This document shows, piece by piece, positions 35,380 to 44,632 of a DNA stretch of 64,000 bases; position 1 is the first letter of the stretch; each line of letters starts with the position of its first letter. The notes beneath the pieces were generated by a model, which saw nothing but the letters and a program-made list of their open reading frames with translations, was not told the DNA's origin and ran no database searches. Both the position numbers and the translations under genes were made by a program. The stretch comes from an uncultured Aquimarina sp. (lineage in GTDB: Bacteria > Bacteroidota > Bacteroidia > Flavobacteriales > Flavobacteriaceae): NCBI GenBank assembly GCA_947503135.1, contig CANNCQ010000003.1, positions 1 through 64,000 on the forward strand. The letters are read 5' to 3'.

Positions 35380-36804
35380 TTGAAAATCATTGATCGTTAC
35401 ATATTTGTTTCCTTTATACAGAAGTTCATTGTTATCTTAATGATACTTACTGTTATTATGGTACTACAATCTGTATGGCTTTACATTTCTGAATTTGCTG
35501 GCAAGGACTTAGAGTTTATAGTGATTGCTAAATTCATTTTTTATTCCATTCCAATTTCAACACCCATTACCCTTCCGCTTACCATTTTGTTTTCATCAAT
35601 TATGGTATTTGGTGAATTTGCTGAACATTATGAGCTTGCTGCAATGAAATCTACAGGTATTTCTTTACAAAGAGCCATGAGAACCTTAAGCATTTTTATT
35701 GTACTATTAGGTTTTTCAACATATTATTTTTCAGATTCAATAATTCCTGCTTCTTATCAAGAATTTATTAACCTTAGAAGAAATGTGGTGAAAAGAAAAC
35801 CCGCTAGAGCTATTGTGGCTAAACGATTTAATGAACTGCAAGGTTTTAATATAAAGGTAGATAGTAAATATGGAGATAATGACCAATATTTAAACAATGT
35901 TGTAATTCACAAAACCACTCCGAATAAAGCCGGTAATTTCACTGTAATTAAATCTAAAAAAGGCGAGTTAATTAGCTCCGTAAACTCTAATGTGTTGTCT
36001 TTAAAATTAACCGATGGAAATTACTACGAGGATTTACAACCCAAAAAATATCAGGACAAACAAAAAGTTCCCTTTGTAAAAAGCAACTTTAAGGAGTATA
36101 CAATGAACCTTAATTTGGGAGATATAAATGATGTAACTGTTTCTGAATCTGACTATGCTAAAAACAGAAAAATGAGAGGCGTACACTTGCTTACCAAAGA
36201 TGTAGATTCTTTCTCCACCAACCTCAACAAAAGCAGAAAAAGCCAATTCCGAAGAGTGTTATCAAGTTCTGGGTTTAAAAAAACATACAAAAAGGTAGAC
36301 CTTAGCTGTACTACTGAAGATTACCCTAATGCGTTAAGTGATTTTTTCGACTTAAAAACAAAAAAAAACATCTATACAAACGCTTCACGAAATGTAAAGG
36401 AACTTATAAATCGTATAGATGTTAACCAGAAATCTATAAGCAGACGTAAATCTGACCTTAATAAGTTTGAAATTGCCATACATGAAAAATTTGCATTAGG
36501 AGTAGCCTGTATTGTTTTATTTTTTATTGGCGCCCCTATTGGAGCGATCATTCGCAAAGGTGGTCTTGGTCTACCTGCACTCTATGCTTTTGGTTTATTT
36601 TTAGTGTATCACTTTACAGGTATTTTTGCAAAAAACGCTGCTGAAGATGGAAGCATAAGTCCTTTTGTCGCCAGTTGGTTATCTACTTTTATTTTCATGC
36701 CTTTAGGCATTTTATTTACCCACAGAGCTACTAATGACAAAGGACTTATTAGCTTCGGGGATATTTTTCATAGAATTAAGAAGCTATTTAAAAAAAGAGA
36801 TTAA
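35380..36804 (+). CDS. lptG: LptG/LptF-family lipopolysaccharide export permease
   Basis: Inner-membrane YjgP/YjgQ permease of 474 residues, part of the machine that lifts LPS to the outer membrane. Membrane helices lie near 12-35, 50-75, 100-120 and again in the last 110 residues. A large periplasmic domain sits between, as expected for the family. The C-terminal F-F-I-G-A-P-I-G-A-I-I-R-K-G-G is characteristic. No ATG fits the N-terminus; the first codon is TTG at 35380, giving M-K-I-I-D-R-Y-I-F, the standard start of this family. It follows the LolA-like gene after 7 bases. The region around residues 170-360 is longer than in E. coli LptG. Confidence 0.92.
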   Translation: MKIIDRYIFVSFIQKFIVILMILTVIMVLQSVWLYISEFAGKDLEFIVIAKFIFYSIPISTPITLPLTILFSSIMVFGEFAEHYELAAMKSTGISLQRAMRTLSIFIVLLGFSTYYFSDSIIPASYQEFINLRRNVVKRKPARAIVAKRFNELQGFNIKVDSKYGDNDQYLNNVVIHKTTPNKAGNFTVIKSKKGELISSVNSNVLSLKLTDGNYYEDLQPKKYQDKQKVPFVKSNFKEYTMNLNLGDINDVTVSESDYAKNRKMRGVHLLTKDVDSFSTNLNKSRKSQFRRVLSSSGFKKTYKKVDLSCTTEDYPNALSDFFDLKTKKNIYTNASRNVKELINRIDVNQKSISRRKSDLNKFEIAIHEKFALGVACIVLFFIGAPIGAIIRKGGLGLPALYAFGLFLVYHFTGIFAKNAAEDGSISPFVASWLSTFIFMPLGILFTHRATNDKGLISFGDIFHRIKKLFKKRD

Positions 36805-36884
36805 CTACTCATGAATAGTATTCAAAATCAAATAAAACTTATATTTACATAGGTCTAAAAATTTACAAATCTAAATTATCATTC

Positions 36885-38030
36885 TTGAATTCTACATCGC
36901 AAAATAGTTTTAAATTAGATTCCATTGAAGAAGCAATTAACGACATTCGCTTAGGAAAAGTTATTATTGTTGTTGACGATGCCAATAGAGAAAATGAAGG
37001 AGACTTCATTACTGCTGCCGAAGCAATAACCCCCGAGATCATAAATTTTATGGCTACCCATGGAAGGGGTTTAATTTGTGCTCCCTTAACAGAAAAAAGA
37101 TGTGACGACTTAAATTTAGAAATGATGGTAGGTACCAATACCGACCCTATGGAAACTGCCTTTACAGTTTCTGTAGATTTAAATGGTAAAGGCGTTACCA
37201 CTGGAATTTCTGCTAGCGACAGAGCTAAAACCATCAAAGCTTTAGTTGATAGCGATACCAAGCCACATGAACTCTCTAGACCAGGACATATATTTCCTTT
37301 AAGAGCTAAAGAAGGCGGAGTACTCCGTAGAACTGGACACACTGAAGCCGCTATTGATTTTGCAAGACTTGCTGGGTTTAAACCTGCTGGTGTTATTATC
37401 GAAATTATGAATGAAGATGGTACTATGGCACGTACTCCTGATTTAATTACGATTGCCAAAAAGTTTGATTTAAAAATAGTTTCCATAGAATCTCTTGTTG
37501 CCTATAGAATGCAACATGATTCATTAATCGTAAAAAAAGAAGATTTTGAACTTTCTACCCGATTCGGTTCATACAGGCTAAGAGCATACAAACAAACTAC
37601 AAACAACCAAATACATATTGCTCTTACCAAAGGCACGTGGACTAAAGGAGAAGAAGTTCCAACCCGTATCAACTCAGCCCTTCACAACAACGATATTTTA
37701 GGCACACTAACTCATGATGCCGAAGAACCTTTAGAAAAAATGTTTGACATTATTAATAAAGAAGGAAAAGGAGCTGTGATTTTCATTAACCAAGAAGCTC
37801 AATCTTTAAATTTATTAAATCGCCTAAGTACTTTAAAACAGCAACAAGAAAATAATCAAATAACCGAAGCTCCTAAATTACCTATGGATTTTAAAGATTT
37901 TGGTATTGGCGCTCAAATACTACATGATTTAAACATTTCTAAAGTAAATTTGATATCAAATAGTGAAAAAATAAAACGTGTAGGTATGGAGGGGTATGGC
38001 CTAGAAATATCTAATTACATAAGTTATTAA
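36885..38030 (+). CDS. ribBA: 3,4-dihydroxy-2-butanone-4-phosphate synthase with a degenerate GTP cyclohydrolase II domain
   Basis: Riboflavin precursor enzyme. The N-terminal RibB domain (about 10-205) looks fully active: D-D-A-N-R-E-N-E-G-D-F, S-R-P-G-H-I-F-P-L-R-A and G-H-T-E-A are all there. The C-terminal domain (about 210-381) aligns with GTP cyclohydrolase II only in outline. The normal zinc cluster (C-x10-C-x-C, in E-C-x-T-G-D...R-C-D-C-G) is replaced by T-K-G-T-W-T-K-G...L-H-N-N-D-I-L, with no cysteines. GTP ring opening is therefore unlikely, and a separate RibA would be needed. The start is TTG (36885), with no ATG available before the conserved region. It follows lptG after 80 bases. 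Confidence 0.9.
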   Translation: MNSTSQNSFKLDSIEEAINDIRLGKVIIVVDDANRENEGDFITAAEAITPEIINFMATHGRGLICAPLTEKRCDDLNLEMMVGTNTDPMETAFTVSVDLNGKGVTTGISASDRAKTIKALVDSDTKPHELSRPGHIFPLRAKEGGVLRRTGHTEAAIDFARLAGFKPAGVIIEIMNEDGTMARTPDLITIAKKFDLKIVSIESLVAYRMQHDSLIVKKEDFELSTRFGSYRLRAYKQTTNNQIHIALTKGTWTKGEEVPTRINSALHNNDILGTLTHDAEEPLEKMFDIINKEGKGAVIFINQEAQSLNLLNRLSTLKQQQENNQITEAPKLPMDFKDFGIGAQILHDLNISKVNLISNSEKIKRVGMEGYGLEISNYISY

Positions 38031-38100
38031 TAATCGTAATTATAAATATTTATCGCTTTTGTAATGTTTTAAACGCTTGGATGTACTATTTTTGACTTTA

Positions 38101-39132
38101 ATGAAACAAAGTTTACTTACTTTTTATTTTGTTTTTATTTCGCTCTGCTCTTTCGGGCAAATTGGCGGCAGGGCTACTTATCAATTTTTAAATTTAGAAA
38201 ACTCTACGCGACATGTTGCTTTAGGTGGTAAAGTTGTTACCGACAACAATAACAATCCTATATCTGCATTATACAATCCCGCTACACTTAACGAAAAAAT
38301 GGTGAAAAATTTTGCTATTAGTTACGTAAATTATATAGCAGATATCAATTACGGAGCTGCAGCAACTGCTTTTTCTGTTGGCAGAAGCAAAGAACACTTA
38401 ATTCATGTAGGCATTATATACGCCGATTATGGTGATTTTGATGGTTTTGATTTGGAAGGAAATTCTACAGGTGAATTTGGAGCTGCTGAAACCGCCGTTT
38501 CTTTAGGTTATGCTAGAAGAATACCCAATTCCGATTTTTACTTGGGAGCAAATCTAAAATTTATAAGTTCAAGATTAGAACAATATAGCTCGGTAGGAAT
38601 AGCTACCGACCTAGGTGTACTTTATTACAAAAAAGAATGGGATCTTAATATTGGCCTTGCTGTAAGAAATTTAGGAACACAAATCACCACTTATACAGGA
38701 ACACAAGAAAAGCTTCCTTTAGCTATAGATGCTGGAATTTCTCAAATACCCAAAAACATACCCGTTCGTTGGTTTGTTAATTTACAAAATTTACAATTTT
38801 GGCAGCTAGCTTTTTCTAATTCTAATCGCGATACCGAGGATTTGTTTGGAGAACCTCTAGAAACAGACGACCCTAGTTTTATTAATAATGTTTTAAGACA
38901 TGTTACTTTGGGTGTCGAAATGTTTCCCAGAAGTGCTATTAACCTAAGATTAGGTTATAATTTCAGACGGTCAGAAGAATTAAAAATCATAGATCAAAGG
39001 TCATTTGCAGGACTCTCAGCAGGGGCTTCTATACGCATAAAAAAATTAACTTTTAGCTATTCTTATGCTCGCTTCAACTTAGCAGGAAGCTCTAGTTTGC
39101 TAGGCTTAAATCTTAATCTTGGGAACTACTAA
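38101..39132 (+). CDS. porQ: Type IX secretion system protein PorQ
   Basis: Outer-membrane beta-barrel protein of 343 residues in the PorV/PorQ group of the type IX secretion system. A signal peptide (about 1-20, ending F-G-Q) is followed by G-G-R-A-T-Y-Q-F-L-N-L, the typical PorQ mature start. The L-Y-N-P-A-T-L-N-E segment near 65 and a C-terminal strand pattern complete it. An in-frame extension begins at 38077, but the ATG at 38101 is followed directly by a good signal peptide, so I chose that. The neighbouring cmk gene overlaps its end by 14 bases, and the porQ-cmk pair is common in Bacteroidota. It implies that the cell uses T9SS. Confidence 0.9.
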   Translation: MKQSLLTFYFVFISLCSFGQIGGRATYQFLNLENSTRHVALGGKVVTDNNNNPISALYNPATLNEKMVKNFAISYVNYIADINYGAAATAFSVGRSKEHLIHVGIIYADYGDFDGFDLEGNSTGEFGAAETAVSLGYARRIPNSDFYLGANLKFISSRLEQYSSVGIATDLGVLYYKKEWDLNIGLAVRNLGTQITTYTGTQEKLPLAIDAGISQIPKNIPVRWFVNLQNLQFWQLAFSNSNRDTEDLFGEPLETDDPSFINNVLRHVTLGVEMFPRSAINLRLGYNFRRSEELKIIDQRSFAGLSAGASIRIKKLTFSYSYARFNLAGSSSLLGLNLNLGNY

Positions 39133-39817
39133 AAAAATTATTATCGCCATTGATGGCCATTCTTCTACAGGTAAAAGCACCGTTGCAAAAGAACTTGCAA
39201 CGTATTTAAACTATACTTATATAGATACTGGAGCTATGTATAGATCAGTTAGTCTTTTCGCATTAGAGCAAGGTTTTATAAAAGACAACACCATTAACAA
39301 AGAGTTGCTATTAAAAAGTTTAAATAAAATTTCAATTCACTTTACCAAAAACAAAGAAACAGGCCGTGTTGAAACTTTTTTGAATAACAAAAATGTAGAA
39401 AAGAAAATTCGTAGTTTGGAAGTTTCTAGCTATGTTAGCCATATAGCTTCCATTTCTGAAGTTCGAAAATTACTTGTGCTACAACAACAAATTATGGGAC
39501 AACAAAAAGGAATTGTTATGGATGGTAGAGATATTGGGACTGTGGTTTTTCCAGATGCTGATCTTAAACTTTTTATGACCGCTTCACCAGAAGTAAGAGC
39601 CACTAGGCGCTATGAGGAATTAATTAATAACGGCGAAAAAGTATCTTATAAAGAAGTACTGCAAAATGTAGAAGAAAGAGACTATATCGATTCAAACAGA
39701 GAAGATTCCCCTTTAATTAAGGCTCACGACGCCTATTTAATTGACAATTCAAAATTATCACGCCCTCAACAATTTAAGGTTATTTTAAATTTAGTTGAAA
39801 AAGCAACTAAAGCATAA
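39119..39817 (+). CDS. cmk: Cytidylate kinase
   Basis: Phosphorylates CMP and dCMP to the diphosphates. The 232-residue protein has a P-loop G-H-S-S-T-G-K-S (about 13-20), the D-T-G-A-M-Y-R-S CMP-binding segment near 35, the D-G-R-D-I-G-T motif near 138 and R-x-x-R-R-Y near 160. A TTG start at 39119 gives M-G-T-T-K-K-I-I-I-A-I-D-G. There is no ATG before residue 38 (inside the CMP site), so TTG is the only sensible start. The gene overlaps porQ by 14 bases, so it is probably translationally coupled. A strong terminator follows. Confidence 0.95.
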   Translation: MGTTKKIIIAIDGHSSTGKSTVAKELATYLNYTYIDTGAMYRSVSLFALEQGFIKDNTINKELLLKSLNKISIHFTKNKETGRVETFLNNKNVEKKIRSLEVSSYVSHIASISEVRKLLVLQQQIMGQQKGIVMDGRDIGTVVFPDADLKLFMTASPEVRATRRYEELINNGEKVSYKEVLQNVEERDYIDSNREDSPLIKAHDAYLIDNSKLSRPQQFKVILNLVEKATKA

Positions 39818-39843
39818 CTAGCTTAGTTACAATTATTTTTTAC

Positions 39844-39882
39844 AAAAAAAAGACTGCCTTTTCAGACAGTCTTTTTTTTTTT
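39844..39882. terminator. Terminator between cmk and serA
   Basis: A stem (AAAGACTG with CAGTCTTT) is flanked by A and T runs. It serves both convergent genes. Confidence 0.9.
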
Positions 39883-39907
39883 GCAAATTATTTTTCAAGC
39901 TACAAAA

Positions 39908-40858
39908 TTATTTCAAAATAGCTTTAATTTGGCTTGCCAATTCAACACCAATACGATCTTGAGCTTCGCTTGTTGCAGCTCCAATATGTGGAGTTAACGA
40001 AATTTTATCGTGCATTAATAACTTAATTTCCGGCTTAGGCTCATTTTCAAAAGTATCTAAAGCTGCAAATGCTAATTTCCCACTATCTAATGCTTCAACC
40101 AATGCTACCTCGTCAATAACACCGCCACGTGCCGCATTTACAATAGCCGTACCATTTTTCATTAAATCAAATTCAGCTTTACCTATTACATATTCTTTTT
40201 GAGCGGGAACGTGTAATGTTATAAAATCTGCTTGTTTTAAAACTTCTTCTTTAGAAATACTTGTTAAATCAAAAGAAACTGTTTGTCCGTCGAAAAAACC
40301 AATCTCTAAATTAGCTTTCTCTGTAAAAGGATCAAAGTAAATTACTTTCATTCCAATACTCAACGCAATACGGGCTGTAGCCTGTCCAATACGTCCAAAA
40401 CCAATAACACCTAATGTTTTTCCTTTTAACTCAACACCTTTTGCATAAGCCTTCTTTAAACCTTTAAAATTGCTCTCTCCTTCTAAAGGCATTTTTCGGT
40501 TAGCATCATACAAGAAACGAACCCCTCCGTATAGGTGCGCAAAAACTAATTCTGCAACAGACTCCGAAGATGCTGCTGGTGTATTAATCACCGACTTACC
40601 TTGCTCGCGAGCATATTCCACATCAATATTATCCATTCCTACTCCACCACGTCCAATAATTCTTAAACCTGGGCAGTTGTCAATAATATCTTTACGTACT
40701 GTAGTGGCACTACGAACTAAAAGTACTGTAATATCATTTTCGTTAATGTAATTTAATAACTGATCTTGAGCTACAGTAGTTGTAGATACTTCAAAACCTG
40801 CTTTCTCTAAAGCATCAATTCCGCTTTGTGAAATTCCGTCGTTTGCTAAAACTTTCAT
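39908..40858 (-). CDS. serA: D-3-phosphoglycerate dehydrogenase, short form
   Basis: Oxidises 3-phosphoglycerate to 3-phosphohydroxypyruvate, the first step of serine synthesis. The 316-residue protein has the NAD-binding motif G-V-I-G-F-G-R-I-G-Q-A near 153, the R-G-G-V-I-D-E segment near 240 and P-H-I-G-A-A-T near 293. It lacks the C-terminal ACT and intervening domains of the longest enzymes, so feedback inhibition by serine is not expected. It lies downstream of serC on the same strand, separated by 88 bases containing a hairpin. Confidence 0.93.
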   Translation of the reverse strand: MKVLANDGISQSGIDALEKAGFEVSTTTVAQDQLLNYINENDITVLLVRSATTVRKDIIDNCPGLRIIGRGGVGMDNIDVEYAREQGKSVINTPAASSESVAELVFAHLYGGVRFLYDANRKMPLEGESNFKGLKKAYAKGVELKGKTLGVIGFGRIGQATARIALSIGMKVIYFDPFTEKANLEIGFFDGQTVSFDLTSISKEEVLKQADFITLHVPAQKEYVIGKAEFDLMKNGTAIVNAARGGVIDEVALVEALDSGKLAFAALDTFENEPKPEIKLLMHDKISLTPHIGAATSEAQDRIGVELASQIKAILK

Positions 40859-40903
40859 AGGGAGAATTTATTTGTTGCAGTTTATTTACTGCTAATTTAT
40901 TAA

Positions 40904-40931
40904 AAAACAAATTCCCGCTGTTGCGGGAATT
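40904..40931 (-). terminator. Hairpin between serC and serA
   Basis: A 9-bp stem (AATTCCCGC with GCGGGAATT, 4-nt loop) is followed on the minus strand by a T-rich stretch. It can reduce read-through from serC into serA. Confidence 0.8.
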
Positions 40932-40946
40932 CTTTATATTTTATTT

Positions 40947-42011
40947 TTAAGCCTTACGCTCTAAATCACTCATAATATCAACTAACGCGCCTACGCTTTC
41001 AATCGTCATAGCATTATACATACTTGCACGATATCCACCAACGCTTCTGTGTCCGTTAGCTCCGTTAATACCTCCTTCTTTCAACATAGCATCAAAAGTT
41101 TCTTTTAAGTCACCATTTGTTAAGTTAAAAGTAGCATTCATATTCGAACGATCTTCTTTTGCTGCAAAACCTTCAAATAATGGATTTAAATCAATTTCAG
41201 AGTAAATTAATCTTGCTTTCTTTTCATTTTCTTCCTCAATAGCTGCTATACCTCCTTTGGCTTTTAACCACTCCATAGTTAACATAGATACATAAATAGG
41301 GTACACAGGTGGAGTATTAAACATTGCTCCTTTACTGATATGTACCTTATAATCTAACATCGAAGGAATTTTACGTCCTATCTCGGTTAAAATATCTTCT
41401 CGAACTACAACTAAAGTCGTTCCTGCTGGACCCATATTTTTTTGCGCACCAGCATAGATTAATCCAAATTGAGAAAAATCAAGTGTACGAGAAAAAATAT
41501 CACTACTCATATCACAAATTAGTGGAGCATCCGTTTTAGGAAAATCTTTTATCTGAGTACCAAAAATGGTATTATTACTTGTTAAATGTAAATAATCCAA
41601 TCCCTCAGGAATTGAATATCCTTTTGGTATGTATTTAAAATTAGCATCTTCAGAAGAGGCTACTTCAACTACATCGCCAAATAATTTTGCTTCTTTCAAG
41701 GCTTTTTGACTCCATGCCCCTGTATTAACATACCCCGCTTTTCCTTTCAATAGGTTGTAAGCTACCATTAAAAACTGAGTACTAGCTCCTCCTTGTAAAA
41801 ACAAAGCTTTGTATCCTTTCCCTTGAAGACCCAAAAGCTCAAGAGCTAGCTCTCGTGCATTTTCCATAACGTCAACAAAGTCTTTACTTCGGTGAGAAAT
41901 TTCTAAAATAGATAATCCTGAATTATTGAAATCCAACACTGATTGTGCTGCTTTCTGAAAAACTTCTTGTGGTAAAATACAAGGTCCTGCGCTAAAGTTG
42001 TGTTTTTTCAT
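40947..42011 (-). CDS. serC: Phosphoserine aminotransferase
   Basis: PLP enzyme of serine and pyridoxal biosynthesis, 354 residues. The N-terminus M-K-K-H-N-F-S-A-G-P-C-I-L-P is diagnostic, and the PLP lysine is in Y-A-G-A-Q-K-N-M-G-P-A-G near 197. The C-terminal R-S-V-G-G-Y-R-A-S-M-Y-N-A segment is conserved. The frame is open to 42062, but the ATG at 42011 gives the family start, so the longer version is rejected. It stands upstream of serA with a hairpin between and near a LuxC-like acyl-CoA reductase gene. Confidence 0.95.
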   Translation of the reverse strand: MKKHNFSAGPCILPQEVFQKAAQSVLDFNNSGLSILEISHRSKDFVDVMENARELALELLGLQGKGYKALFLQGGASTQFLMVAYNLLKGKAGYVNTGAWSQKALKEAKLFGDVVEVASSEDANFKYIPKGYSIPEGLDYLHLTSNNTIFGTQIKDFPKTDAPLICDMSSDIFSRTLDFSQFGLIYAGAQKNMGPAGTTLVVVREDILTEIGRKIPSMLDYKVHISKGAMFNTPPVYPIYVSMLTMEWLKAKGGIAAIEEENEKKARLIYSEIDLNPLFEGFAAKEDRSNMNATFNLTNGDLKETFDAMLKEGGINGANGHRSVGGYRASMYNAMTIESVGALVDIMSDLERKA

Positions 42012-42139
42012 AAACGTTAAATTAAACACGCTACGGTGTCTTTTTGTTGTACTTGAATACAATTAATAGTCGATTCTAAACAAGCTACAAATGTCTTAAT
42101 AATCTTTCTTATTTCAAGGTTTTTTATGAAAATTCTGAA

Positions 42140-43613
<1,474 letters not shown>

Positions 43614-43640
43614 TCAATTAGCAACATTAAAGCAAATACA

Positions 43641-43673
43641 AAAACCCTAGTTTCAATTGAAGCTGGGGTTTTT
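43641..43673 (+). terminator. Terminator of the ferredoxin gene
   Basis: A 10-bp stem (AAAACCCTAG with CTGGGGTTTT, one G-U pair) is followed by T. Confidence 0.75.
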
Positions 43674-43777
43674 AATTTAAAAAACCATCACTTTATTTAT
43701 AATTTTCAGTGTGCCTACACAATCAACAACCACTACTACACATTTATACTTTTCTTAACAGAGAACAAAAGTATATT

Positions 43778-43785
43778 TAAGTTTG
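43778..43785 (+). promoter_or_regulatory. Predicted -7 promoter element of the 75-residue gene and ohr
   Basis: TAAGTTTG fits TAnnTTTG, 41 bases before the start codon. The -33 box is not clear. Confidence 0.4.
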
Positions 43786-43825
43786 TAGTCATTTTATTCC
43801 CTATATTTAATTAGAATTTTATAAC

Positions 43826-44053
43826 ATGGAATTTCCAAAATTTTTACTCGGTGACAATACCGATTTTCAAGATGCCATTTTTGTAATACATACCGAATTT
43901 CCGCGTTGTATTATTAACCTAGTCGATGACGAGGTAGAATGGTTAGAAGAGTTTAATACTAGTGATGAAGAAGAATTACTACAAGAATCACAAATAATCA
44001 TAGAAGCTGCTTCAAATTTTTATGATAGAGAAATAGAACGTTACGATAACTAA
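43826..44053 (+). CDS. Conserved small acidic protein, 75 residues
   Basis: Acidic, soluble protein without signal or membrane segment. The M-E-F-P-K-F-L-L-G-D-N-T start and the V-D-D-E-V-E-W-L-E-E-F centre are typical of a small Flavobacteria-specific family of unknown role. It lies 11 bases before the peroxide-resistance gene, so co-transcription is likely. I do not recognise a function. Confidence 0.65.
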   Translation: MEFPKFLLGDNTDFQDAIFVIHTEFPRCIINLVDDEVEWLEEFNTSDEEELLQESQIIIEAASNFYDREIERYDN

Positions 44054-44064
44054 AAATAAATAAA

Positions 44065-44490
44065 ATGAATATACTTTATACAACATCAGCAACAACAACT
44101 GGTGGAAGAGATGGGAAAACAGAAACTGCCGACGGAAAACTATCTTTAAACCTTAACTTATCTAAAGAACTAGGTGGTAAAGGTGGAGACGGTACTAACC
44201 CTGAAGAATTATTCGCTATGGGATATTCTGCTTGTTACGGAAGTGCTTTACAACTTATTGCAGGGCAAAAAAAAATTGACTTAGGTGACTTTAGTGTAAG
44301 TGCCGAAGTTAGCCTTGGAAAAACTGATGAAGGAGATTTGCAATTAGGCGTTATTTTAGACACTTATATTCCTGGAATTGATGTCGCTGTAGGAGAAGAG
44401 TTAATTAAAGAAGCTCATGAAGTTTGTCCTTACTCAAGAGCCACTGAAGATAATATTGACGTTACCTTAAATTTACTTTTAGACGAGTAA
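44065..44490 (+). CDS. ohr: Organic hydroperoxide resistance protein
   Basis: Reduces organic hydroperoxides using a reactive cysteine pair. The 141-residue protein has G-Y-S-A-C-Y-G-S-A near 53-61 with the peroxidatic Cys57, and H-E-V-C-P-Y-S-R-A-T with the resolving Cys121. The two-cysteine layout and length fit the Ohr branch of the OsmC superfamily. A terminator follows. OhrR regulators are often adjacent; the nearest MarR gene is 2.7 kb away and lies with a beta-oxidation operon instead. Confidence 0.93.
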   Translation: MNILYTTSATTTGGRDGKTETADGKLSLNLNLSKELGGKGGDGTNPEELFAMGYSACYGSALQLIAGQKKIDLGDFSVSAEVSLGKTDEGDLQLGVILDTYIPGIDVAVGEELIKEAHEVCPYSRATEDNIDVTLNLLLDE

Positions 44491-44507
44491 ATCAAAAATT
44501 AAAGCAC

Positions 44508-44546
44508 AAAAAGCTCTAATCTACTGTGTAGCTTAGAGCTTTTTTC
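44508..44546 (+). terminator. Terminator of ohr
   Basis: A stem (AAAAAGCTCTAA with TTAGAGCTTTTT) has a 13-nt loop and a T tail. Confidence 0.88.
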
Positions 44547-44577
44547 ATTAAAAACAATTAGTGTTTTTTCTTATTAA

Positions 44578-44608
44578 TTGCCTAAAATTCACGAATTCCG
44601 TACTTTTG
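44578..44608 (+). promoter_or_regulatory. Predicted promoter of the E1 dehydrogenase gene
   Basis: TTG at 44578-44580, 20 bases, TACTTTTG at 44601-44608. Confidence 0.65.
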
Positions 44609-44632
44609 AGTTTCAAAATCAAGATCATCTAA

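Noticed and set aside
36863..37486. 207-codon frame on the minus strand opposite ribBA
   Set aside because: It lies wholly against well-conserved RibB coding sequence and has no domain or promoter.
38077..38100. Upstream start for porQ
   Set aside because: The signal peptide begins at the ATG at 38101.
42012..42062. Upstream extension of serC
   Set aside because: The conserved N-terminus starts at 42011.
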